From Oligoflexaceae bacterium (GTDB taxonomy: Bacteria > Bdellovibrionota_B > Oligoflexia > Oligoflexales > Oligoflexaceae), in assembly GCA_947474445.1 (NCBI GenBank), contig CANJJY010000072.1, positions 1-13,779 on the forward strand: a stretch of 13,779 nt of DNA. Reading direction: 5' to 3'. This document shows, piece by piece, positions 1 to 6,380 of the stretch (positions are counted from its first letter, which is position 1; each line of letters starts with the position of its first letter). The notes beneath the pieces are model-generated. The model ran no database searches. It had not been told where the DNA came from and saw nothing but the letters and a program-made list of their open reading frames with translations. The position numbers and the translations under genes were made by a program.

Positions 1-1
1 A

Positions 2-451
2 CTCCTCGCGAGCCTCCCTGTCAAAAAGCTCGGACATGATGCTGTCGTCCAACTTTTACAGCTGGTCGCAACGGTCAGTCGCAGCCGCAGTCTGAGGCGG
101 GACAACTTCATCTTGAGCAAGGCTGTGGAGACTTATTTTCAATTGGCGCGAAGCCTTCCCACCAGCCGCGAGGGAGAAATGCAGAGAATTCTTGAAATGC
201 TCGCGATCGCCTTACTGGAAGTTCAGGCGGAAGGCCCGCTCCTTCTCAGTTTCATGGACAAGAAGATGGCTCTCGACCAACAGCGCGGTCAGGGTATCGG
301 CCTCAGCACCGCCACGCTCATGCGTTGGGATCGAGCGATCAGCCATTGCATCGAAAGCGCAACTCTTCCCAGCGATTTAAAAAATTCTCTCAGTCTTCGT
401 TGGAAGAGTTTCCGCCAGGCTATCCCGGAATCGGGCGTACTTGCCTCTTGA
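2..451 (+). CDS. 3' end of an unrecognised protein gene (partial)
   Basis: The frame is open from the left window edge to a TGA at 449-451, giving about 149 C-terminal residues. An internal TTG at 113 is not needed as a start, because the frame continues upstream without a stop. The protein is rich in Leu, Ala, Arg and Glu and looks largely helical. It shows no transmembrane segment, cysteine motif or catalytic signature that I recognise. It converges on the pseudoprotease gene ending at 485, with only 33 bases between them. I do not recognise the family, and the N-terminal part lies outside the window, so no function is offered. That it is coding rests on the long open frame and regular amphipathic composition. 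Confidence 0.65.
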   Translation, partial: LLASLPVKKLGHDAVVQLLQLVATVSRSRSLRRDNFILSKAVETYFQLARSLPTSREGEMQRILEMLAIALLEVQAEGPLLLSFMDKKMALDQQRGQGIGLSTATLMRWDRAISHCIESATLPSDLKNSLSLRWKSFRQAIPESGVLAS

Positions 452-484
452 ACTCATTACGATCGCCCTCGCCAAGCACCAAGA

Positions 485-1957
485 TCAAAGCTTTTGATCA
501 GGTGGTTCCCAGAAATGGGCTTTCTCGGGAATTCCATAGCGCTGACGTAAGACGCTGTGAACCTGATCAAGCCCCTTGTAGGTCAAAATAATTTCATCGC
601 CGCCGGGTTCTAGGGAAAATCGCGCATAGCCACTCTGCAAGGCTTCGGGCTTATTCAAGGCTTCACGCACCGAATCAATATGAGTGATGGGAACGCCGTT
701 GATTTGGGTGATGAAGTCATTTTCGAGATCGTGATAGCCCTTGTTATATTCCAAGGGAAACACGCGTTGCAATACCACCTTGCGATCCTGACGATTGCCG
801 AGCGATTGAAAGGCTTCTTCAAAGAGGTAGAAGAGAGGGGCTCGCTTTCGCCACTGTGATCCCCAGCTTTCAATGAGTCCCTTGGATAGCTCCTGGAGCA
901 GCAAACCGCCAAATATAAGGTATGGAGGCTCGTCCCCAAGAGCGGGCACCAGCTTGTCTTCGACCGGCCGCGAACGCTGCGCTTTGGCGGTATACCTCTT
1001 AATTTTGCCGTCCCGCAGAACCTTGACTGTGAGCTCTTGCCCTTCGCCCATGTCGCTCAATATCTCGCTCACGCTGATGCGCCCCCAGCGGCTGTGTTGG
1101 TAGGTACCTCGCGATGAGACTCGAACTCCATTGAGTTCAACGAGAATATCCCCATCTTTCAAAATCTTGCCAAAGCTGCTCAGGGGATCGACAGAATGGA
1201 TCCATGCTCCGACTTGGGAACCGAGACTGTCGGCTTGGGCCCAACGCCTGAGATCAGGCGAAGTCAAAGGAGACAGACTAAAGCCGAGTTCAGCAAACCC
1301 ACGGTAAGGCTTATGCTTGGCTTCGCGGAGAAAGCGTTCGATAACCCGCGAGGGGAGAGCATAAACAAAGCTTCCTGCCTGAGCGATAGCCGCTCCGACG
1401 AGTTTCCCTTCGCGGATCACCGGCTCAAACCAACCAAAGCCCGAGCGCTTGAGCTCAAATACATACTGAGGCGCAGAGTAACCGGTAAGGAAGATGGGTT
1501 TGACTTCGACTTCTCGCAGGCGCAGAGGCGTAGGAACGAGACTTTCTCCCTCTAAGCCCTGATAGAGACTGACGGTATCATCGAGCCCTATATCCCTTCC
1601 GCGCGGCAACACCTTCAGGCCGCGCGGTTTATCGCGGGAAAAGCGCAGCAGGGCGAGATTGATCGTTGGATCGACGTAAGTGAGTTCCATCGGGTATTGC
1701 CGGCTATCACCGAGCTTTTCGACTTCAAAGTGTCTCGCGCCTGTGACGGCAAAGGCGGCGACGAGGATATGGTCCGCATCGACCATAACGCCCATATGAG
1801 TCAGGCGTTCGCTACTACGACCCGACCAAGGAGCATCGTAATCAGGCTTTTGTACGTGCGAGTAAACGCGGAGAATGCTGGACTCGAAGTCTTCAGCACT
1901 CGCCTGCTTGGCTGAGTAGAGTCCGAAAAAAATCAAAAGCAGGCACCAGAAATTCAT
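485..1957 (-). CDS. Catalytically dead Deg9-like pseudoprotease (trypsin fold plus PDZ domains)
   Basis: 490 residues from the ATG at 1957. I preferred this start to a TTG at 1972 because the ATG forms an ATGA overlap with the upstream protease stop and has a GGGAGG ribosome site seven bases away. Residues 1-21 are a signal peptide ending near ASA, so export is expected. The layout matches the upstream gene: degenerate trypsin-like domain (about 25-200), PDZ (about 205-335), and a second PDZ-like C-terminal domain (about 345-480). Aligned by eye to that neighbour, the catalytic His is Phe69 (ILVAAFAV for ILTNAHVV), the Asp is Asn100 (INLALL for CDLALL), and the Ser is Trp176 (GFGWFEPV for PGNSGGPV). 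The oxyanion glycines are also gone. The frame is intact over 490 codons, so this is a maintained gene, not a pseudogene. Inferred role: regulatory or scaffolding partner of the active protease. Confidence 0.88.
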   Translation of the reverse strand: MNFWCLLLIFFGLYSAKQASAEDFESSILRVYSHVQKPDYDAPWSGRSSERLTHMGVMVDADHILVAAFAVTGARHFEVEKLGDSRQYPMELTYVDPTINLALLRFSRDKPRGLKVLPRGRDIGLDDTVSLYQGLEGESLVPTPLRLREVEVKPIFLTGYSAPQYVFELKRSGFGWFEPVIREGKLVGAAIAQAGSFVYALPSRVIERFLREAKHKPYRGFAELGFSLSPLTSPDLRRWAQADSLGSQVGAWIHSVDPLSSFGKILKDGDILVELNGVRVSSRGTYQHSRWGRISVSEILSDMGEGQELTVKVLRDGKIKRYTAKAQRSRPVEDKLVPALGDEPPYLIFGGLLLQELSKGLIESWGSQWRKRAPLFYLFEEAFQSLGNRQDRKVVLQRVFPLEYNKGYHDLENDFITQINGVPITHIDSVREALNKPEALQSGYARFSLEPGGDEIILTYKGLDQVHSVLRQRYGIPEKAHFWEPPDQKL

Positions 1958-3543
1958 GGGGCATCCTCCCAATCAGCCGTAGCCCCATCGGCCCCTTGTT
2001 GGCCGAACCAATGATTGATTGGAATTTTATACTGCTCGAGAATGAGCGGGTCGGCCGCGCGCGCCGCTTTAGTGCTGATAATGTAGGGGACCTTCTTTTG
2101 CCAGAATTGAAGATTGAGAAATTCAGTTTTCGCATCAGCAAATTGCTGCGACAAGTCTTCCAGTGACCCGACGTCGCGACCGTTCACCTGCATAAGAACT
2201 TCTTCGAGATAGGGCCCTGCATAGGCATTGACCGCATGTGGCAGTCGATCCGACAAGACGATGATGTCGCGCTTGCTCCTGAACTCAGCCAGCTGCGTTG
2301 AAAAGCCTTGAATATAGCGCAGGATCAAGGGAGCGTCGGTACTCCAATTTCCACCCCAAACTTTTAAATACGATCGACTGAGGGCGGTGAAGACGTGACC
2401 GGCAAAAACCAGAAATCGAGGCCTGATCTCGAAAGTCTCTCCTGGCTCGTAGAAATCACTTTGAGATTTGAGGGGAACTTCGATAGCCGTCCGATTCCCC
2501 TCTCTCAAGACGTGGAAGGTCACCGAATCGCCCACTTGCTTGAGATCATAGAGGGCTCGAAAGCTCAATCGTTCATTGAAGAGCTTAATTTTTCCATCGA
2601 CGCCAATCAATTGACCATCGATCGCGAGGAGGATATCGCCAGGTTTAATCAAATTAAACATGGGCGAGTAACTGGATACCTTGCTGACCTTGACCCCGCC
2701 TTCACCTGGTCTCAAACCATGATAGGCGCGTCCTGCACTGTTTTCCAGGGCTTCATCCATCAACCAAATACCTTGCACGGGATGGCCATCGTAGTGACCA
2801 TCTTTGATATCTTGCAAAAATCTCTGAACCACTGGCGTCGGAATGATGTAACCCGTATTCTCGGCGGCGGTTTGAGTCTGAAACGCGACACCAACAACGT
2901 CGCTTCCTTGCGTGACTGGCCCTCCGCTGTTGCCGGGGTTGATGGCCGAATCGACTTGAATGAGGAGGTGACTGTCGGTCCCCGTGTGCACATAGCGCCG
3001 GTAACTGATACGCGATACGACGCCCTGAGTGATCGAAAGCTGTTCGCCACCAGAGGGATAGCCGATTGTGTTGACGGTTTCTCGCACTTCGGGCAAATCA
3101 CCGAACTCAAGAGGAGAAACACCATTAAAGTAGTTGGGGTCGAGGACTTCAAGGAGAGCCAAATCACAATCATGAGCGATATATTTGACGCGCGCGCTCA
3201 CAGGTTGGTCGTCGCCGTCTTTGAGCACCGAAATAAATTTGCCCTGGGCTACGACGTGTGCATTGGTCAATATGCTTCGTTCACCGATGTAAAATCCCGT
3301 GCCCGATGAACTGACCATTTGCTTCAGAGCCCAAGGCTGGCGGTAGTCGGGACTTTGCGAATTGACCCGTACTTTGAATATAGCCTTGCGCATCGCCTTC
3401 AAATCAACGTCGATACCGGCTGCTTGCAAGGGCTGCCGACTGCTGGCGAGCATGGCTGATATAAAAATAAGAAAAACGCAGAAGTAAGACCGCCGTGCAA
3501 AGCGAGACCATTCAAGAGAATTCTCATTCAAATCGCTGTGCAT
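1954..3543 (-). CDS. Deg9/HtrA-like serine protease, S1C family, exported
   Basis: 529 residues. An N-terminal hydrophobic stretch (about 20-38) followed by an Ala-rich cleavage-like site indicates export or a signal anchor. The trypsin-like domain (about 45-245) has a complete triad: His96 in LTNAHVV, Asp127 in CDLALL, and Ser206 in NPGNSGGPV. A PDZ domain follows (about 255-375, with PGDILLAIDG). The C-terminal PDZ-like domain (about 385-515) resembles the extra domain of plant-type Deg9 more than the second PDZ of DegP. The family performs ATP-independent proteolysis and quality control. The ATG at 3543 has AAGGA eight bases upstream and lies inside the end of the lipoprotein gene (16-base overlap). 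The stop overlaps the next gene in ATGA form, so the three are translated as one unit. Substrates are unknown. Confidence 0.9.
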   Translation of the reverse strand: MHSDLNENSLEWSRFARRSYFCVFLIFISAMLASSRQPLQAAGIDVDLKAMRKAIFKVRVNSQSPDYRQPWALKQMVSSSGTGFYIGERSILTNAHVVAQGKFISVLKDGDDQPVSARVKYIAHDCDLALLEVLDPNYFNGVSPLEFGDLPEVRETVNTIGYPSGGEQLSITQGVVSRISYRRYVHTGTDSHLLIQVDSAINPGNSGGPVTQGSDVVGVAFQTQTAAENTGYIIPTPVVQRFLQDIKDGHYDGHPVQGIWLMDEALENSAGRAYHGLRPGEGGVKVSKVSSYSPMFNLIKPGDILLAIDGQLIGVDGKIKLFNERLSFRALYDLKQVGDSVTFHVLREGNRTAIEVPLKSQSDFYEPGETFEIRPRFLVFAGHVFTALSRSYLKVWGGNWSTDAPLILRYIQGFSTQLAEFRSKRDIIVLSDRLPHAVNAYAGPYLEEVLMQVNGRDVGSLEDLSQQFADAKTEFLNLQFWQKKVPYIISTKAARAADPLILEQYKIPINHWFGQQGADGATADWEDAP

Positions 3544-4829
3544 AAGCTCAATCCTTCGCTTGAAATGCTCTGATATGCCTCACAGACATCGGCCTTTTCC
3601 TTGGGACTGAGCTGGCCTTCCGCTTCCTTGCCTTCAATCTGCTTTTTCAATTCGGTCGCCAGTCCACTCGTCAACTGATCTTTGAGCACTGTGGAATTGC
3701 CGTCGACTCCCGGCTTTTGGCCCAATTTTTCTTTCTGCCCCTTCAGCTGATCGAGCGACCGCACGATACCACCGGCCAGCTTTTCTGGAATATTCGGCAT
3801 CTGGGTGAAGGTCCGAGACACCGTTTCAAGATCGTTAAACATCGCCGTCAGCATCGATGTGCGGGTCAAAGCAGGGTCAACCGGCATCACCACATCGACG
3901 ACGGAAGCCAACTCGGTGACTGCCTTTACATAGGCCGTGATGGAAGCGGATTGGCTGTAGGTAGAAAGTACTTGGCTCCTCTGGAGCAGCTGGGGAGTTG
4001 TACCGCTCGGTTGATAAAGGACCACTTGGTGAAAGGCGACGGCTTCGATCAGATGGGCGATGGCCCAGACGAACTTAGCTTTGCCCTCTTGGGTGGGTCG
4101 CCTCGCTCCGGGTTCGCACGATTCACTCGTGTGCCGAATATCGCCATCGTCGCCAAGCAGCTTCACTTCTTCTGGAAGAAAATTGCAAAGAACCGTTATG
4201 GCGCTCGCAATGTGCTCGAGAGTGGGCGAACCACTTTCGCGAGCATCAATAGCAGTCTTGGGAAGCAGAATGGGAAGCGCCGCGAAAGGCCCACTGCTCG
4301 GGGCACCTTCAAGATCGCCCAGCTTGTTTCCCGGGAGCGTGATCGCTTCGTAATCGCTTTCGCTGAGTCCGACCAGATCGGCGAGCGATGCCAGCTGGCC
4401 CGCCGCGCTCTCGTCAGCCAATAGATTCAAGGCCTCGGCCGGTGCTGGTTCACTCGTACCCGCCGGCGGATCGGTCGCTGCGGGAGCATCTTTATTCGTC
4501 TCTTTATCGATCATTTTGCGCGCGAGCTGAAACAGATCCAGACCAGCAACGGCGAGATGAGCATAACTCAGCTGTGTAGCCATGCGAGCCTGCAAGGGCG
4601 CAAGACTGAAAGCTTTTTCGGCCGCCACAAGCGCTCCCTCGTAGTCACCTGCATCGAGCAGGATCTGCGATCGCGAGAGAAAGGCCGCCGCATCCTTATC
4701 GGACCAAGGCTTACTGAGGTACGCAAGGGGATTTGTTTGCTCCGAACAACAGGCAAGACCCAGAGTTAATCCAGCCAGTAGACCAGGCCATCGAAGGAAC
4801 TTAAAGATGATCGGCGATTTTGTTTTCAT
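3528..4829 (-). CDS. Predicted lipoprotein with N-terminal TPR-like repeats
   Basis: 433 residues. A basic, hydrophobic N-terminus ends in a lipobox-like LGLAC at Cys27, followed by a second Cys. This suggests lipid attachment, although Gly rather than Leu at -3 is not ideal. Residues about 45-105 (QILLDAGDYEGALVAAEKAF and the next helix pair) have the spacing of a tetratricopeptide repeat, a protein-binding fold. The rest is helical, with a low-complexity Pro/Ala/Glu stretch near 115-135. No enzyme motif is visible. Its 3' end overlaps the protease gene by 16 bases, and cysQ ends 31 bases upstream. TPR lipoproteins often act as adaptors for envelope enzymes, so an adaptor for the protease pair is a reasonable inference. 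The start is the ATG at 4829; the ribosome site is weak. Confidence 0.8.
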   Translation of the reverse strand: MKTKSPIIFKFLRWPGLLAGLTLGLACCSEQTNPLAYLSKPWSDKDAAAFLSRSQILLDAGDYEGALVAAEKAFSLAPLQARMATQLSYAHLAVAGLDLFQLARKMIDKETNKDAPAATDPPAGTSEPAPAEALNLLADESAAGQLASLADLVGLSESDYEAITLPGNKLGDLEGAPSSGPFAALPILLPKTAIDARESGSPTLEHIASAITVLCNFLPEEVKLLGDDGDIRHTSESCEPGARRPTQEGKAKFVWAIAHLIEAVAFHQVVLYQPSGTTPQLLQRSQVLSTYSQSASITAYVKAVTELASVVDVVMPVDPALTRTSMLTAMFNDLETVSRTFTQMPNIPEKLAGGIVRSLDQLKGQKEKLGQKPGVDGNSTVLKDQLTSGLATELKKQIEGKEAEGQLSPKEKADVCEAYQSISSEGLSLCTAI

Positions 4830-4860
4830 TCTTCAATGGAAGCAAGCCGAGCCCCATTGG

Positions 4861-5619
4861 TCAAGCTAATTGCAAGGGAGAACGCAAACGAATGCCGGGA
4901 GCCAGCACGCAGAAGGGAGGCGTACGAAGCTGCTCGAAGGAATAAAGAAAAGGCAGCCCCGTTTCCATCGAAAATATTTCGCACTGACCCGCGAGGGCGA
5001 CCGCATGCCCAGCCGCAGTATCCCAGGAAGCCAGAGATCGAAAACGCGGATAGTATTGCGCCTTACCAAAGGCGACCCAACAGAACTTCAGACTGGAACC
5101 GATCGGCAAGGAACGCGTGATTCCTTCTCGGTGCATGAAAGCCTGCAGTTCATCCTCAGGATGCGACCGACTACAAACAAGAGTGGGCTCGTCCGGCCAA
5201 GCGGGAGCGAGGAAAGGAGTTCCATTGAAACGCAGACCGCCCGCGAGAGTCCCGGCAAACATTTCGCCCAGCGCTGGTGCGAACACCACACCGGCCACCG
5301 GAATCCCTGCCTCGACGAGCGCTATATTAATGGTAAAGCTGGGGCGCTTTTGGATAAACTCCTTAGTTCCGTCGATCGGGTCGATCACCCAGAATCGCTC
5401 AGGCGACGCCTTTTGCGCGATGGGTTGGATCTCTTCCGAGAGGATCGGGTAGTTAGAAAAGCGCCTGAGACCGGCAGCAATGATTTTGTCCGCCAAAATA
5501 TCAGCTTCGGTGACGGGAGAGAGATCGTCCTTGGTCTGCCTCGCGTAGAGGCCTGACTCATAGAGTGGCAAAACGGCTCGCCCAACTTCCGCAGCTATCT
5601 CTTCCAGAGCTTCGATCAT
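4861..5619 (-). CDS. cysQ: 3'(2'),5'-bisphosphate nucleotidase CysQ
   Basis: 252 residues of the inositol-monophosphatase superfamily. Metal-binding motifs are present in order: TEAD (Asp40), SEE (61-63), WVIDPIDGTKEF (Asp80 and Asp83), and SWDTAAGHAVALAG (Asp200). The KEF extension after DGT and the overall length fit CysQ, which hydrolyses 3'-phosphoadenosine 5'-phosphate to AMP in sulfate assimilation and sulfotransfer. Other inositol-phosphatase-like activities cannot be excluded. I chose the ATG at 5619, not the upstream TTG at 5670: a GAGGG ribosome site sits just before it, and the conserved first helix begins there. That site overlaps the stop of the decayed yqeY, so cysQ probably relied on coupling to it. 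It is followed by the lipoprotein gene 31 bases downstream. Confidence 0.9.
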   Translation of the reverse strand: MIEALEEIAAEVGRAVLPLYESGLYARQTKDDLSPVTEADILADKIIAAGLRRFSNYPILSEEIQPIAQKASPERFWVIDPIDGTKEFIQKRPSFTINIALVEAGIPVAGVVFAPALGEMFAGTLAGGLRFNGTPFLAPAWPDEPTLVCSRSHPEDELQAFMHREGITRSLPIGSSLKFCWVAFGKAQYYPRFRSLASWDTAAGHAVALAGQCEIFSMETGLPFLYSFEQLRTPPFCVLAPGIRLRSPLQLA

Positions 5620-5626
5620 ATCACCC

Positions 5627-5921
5627 TCAGTTTGCAGAGTCCGAGGTATCGGGCTCCATATAAGCGTCAACGGCAGCTATCTCTTGAGCAATTTCAGTTC
5701 GCTTTTCGCCTTCAGGAAAGGCCTCGAGCGCTTTTATGAGCCTATTGCAGAGGCTTTTAGAGCCTTCAAGGCCTGCTCATCACCGAGAATCGTCACCCTT
5801 ATCCAGTCGTCATGACGTATTTAAATTCCGAAAGGAGCAAAGGGAGAACGCCCGTTTTAAACCTCTCGCGAGTTTTCATCTCTGTTTTCATGTCTTCGCT
5901 GATCTGGTCCATGAATGACAA
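5627..5921 (-). pseudogene. yqeY: Decayed yqeY (GatB/YqeY-like) gene with two frameshifts
   Basis: Three successive minus-strand frames together read as a YqeY-like protein. Piece 1 (TTG 5921, or ATG 5912, to a stop at 5799) gives MSFMDQISEDMKTEMKTR and then a VLPLLLSEFK helix, matching the typical YqeY start. Piece 2 (about 5820-5734) continues with LGDEQALKALKAS. Piece 3 (ending in TGA 5629-5627) continues with LIKALEAFPEGEKR and then EIAAVDAYM. Each junction needs a shift in the same direction, for example one lost base each. The product would stop at about 98 residues, whereas YqeY is usually about 148, so the C-terminal domain is missing. A good ribosome site (GGGAG, seven bases before the TTG) survives. 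Sequencing error is possible but would need two independent indels plus the early end. It is the first gene of the cysQ block. Confidence 0.72.
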
Positions 5922-5947
5922 GCTTAGGCTCCCTAGGATAGGGTAAA

Positions 5948-5962
5948 AAGCTAAATTAGCTT
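5948..5962. repeat. Short dyad between the yqeY/cysQ block and rpmG
   Basis: AAGCTAA-A-TTAGCTT is a perfect seven-base inverted repeat around one base. It lies in the divergent intergenic stretch 5922-6127, 27 bases upstream of the yqeY start. On the minus strand it is followed by a run of T. It could be an operator for the divergent promoters or a weak terminator-like hairpin. I see no convincing minus-strand -35/-10 pair nearby. Confidence 0.35.
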
Positions 5963-6033
5963 AATGTTCAGCCCCCTCACAAGCTCTCCTCGGGTGGGTC
6001 TTTCCGGCAAGGGCAAAAGTCGTAGGTTTAGGC

Positions 6034-6062
6034 TTGAAATCCTTGATAGATATCTGCTAAAG
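6034..6062 (+). promoter_or_regulatory. Weak candidate promoter for rpmG
   Basis: TTGAAA at 6034-6039 is a good -35. About 17-18 bases later there is a poor -10 (CTAAAG/TAAAGC) preceded by TG. The 12-base perfect palindrome AGCTTGCAAGCT (6061-6072) overlaps the expected transcription start and could be an operator. The start would give a leader of roughly 60 bases, containing a small ATCGG/CCGAT stem at 6085-6101. Only the -35 is convincing. Confidence 0.3.
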
Positions 6063-6127
6063 CTTGCAAGCTGCGGCGTGAGGGATCGGGTCCCTGCCGA
6101 TGATCACCGGATGAAGGATAAAGTGCG

Positions 6128-6295
6128 ATGGCAAAAGGTAAGAATAGCCGAGAATTGATCCGCCTCGTTTCCTCTGCAGGAACGGGCTTTTTCTATACGA
6201 CTTCGAAGAAACGCGGCCGCGAAAAGCTGCAGCTTCGCAAATACGATCCAAAAGTTAAGCAGCATGTGATCTTCAAAGAAGCTAAGATCAAGTAA
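6128..6295 (+). CDS. rpmG: 50S ribosomal protein L33
   Basis: 55 residues beginning MAKGKNSRELIRLVSSAGTG, continuing FFYTTSKKR and then LRKYDPKVKQHVIFKEAKIK. This is the full L33 pattern at the normal family length. It has no cysteines, so it is the zinc-independent (C-minus) form. The ATG at 6128 has AAGGA at 6114-6118, nine bases away. The gene stands alone (rpmB is not beside it), and a strong terminator follows 23 bases after the stop, so it is probably monocistronic. L33 is a small 50S protein near the E site. I chose this start because the conserved N-terminus begins exactly here. Confidence 0.93.
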   Translation: MAKGKNSRELIRLVSSAGTGFFYTTSKKRGREKLQLRKYDPKVKQHVIFKEAKIK

Positions 6296-6318
6296 GCTGG
6301 CCTCATCCGAGCCGAATC

Positions 6319-6350
6319 GGCGCCTACTCCTACGAGTAAGCGCCTATTTT
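6319..6350 (+). terminator. Rho-independent terminator after rpmG
   Basis: The stem is GGCGC-C-TACTC, loop CTAC, then GAGTA-A-GCGCC (6319-6344): ten pairs with one internal mismatch. TATTTT follows at 6345-6350. On the minus strand the same hairpin lies downstream of the signalling gene (stop at 6381) but lacks a T tract there, so it mainly serves rpmG. Confidence 0.82.
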
Positions 6351-6380
6351 GCGTGAGCAATCAAAAGCTCAACTTTTGTT

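Noticed and set aside
483..499. GATCAAA/TTTGATC inverted repeat at the end of the pseudoprotease gene as a terminator
   Set aside because: Stem of seven AT-rich pairs with no T tract on either side.
2395..3309. A 304-codon plus-strand open frame inside the protease gene
   Set aside because: It is antisense to a clear protease with an intact triad; its product has no domain pattern and it exists because of the codon bias of the real gene.
3717..4424. A 235-codon plus-strand open frame inside the lipoprotein gene
   Set aside because: Shadow of the minus-strand gene; Arg/Gly/His-rich composition without motifs, no separate promoter or ribosome site.
4870..5556. A 228-codon plus-strand open frame opposite cysQ
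   Set aside because: cysQ carries all family motifs on the other strand; this frame has none.
5736..5918. A 60-codon plus-strand ORF opposite the decayed yqeY
   Set aside because: No ribosome site, no family resemblance; the minus strand explains the sequence better.
5922..6127. A possible tRNA in the divergent region before rpmG
   Set aside because: No acceptor stem, T-arm or anticodon arm set could be folded; only short palindromes are present.
5964..6158. A 64-codon plus-strand ORF in the rpmG leader
   Set aside because: It runs into rpmG out of frame and lacks a ribosome site; the leader is better read as noncoding.
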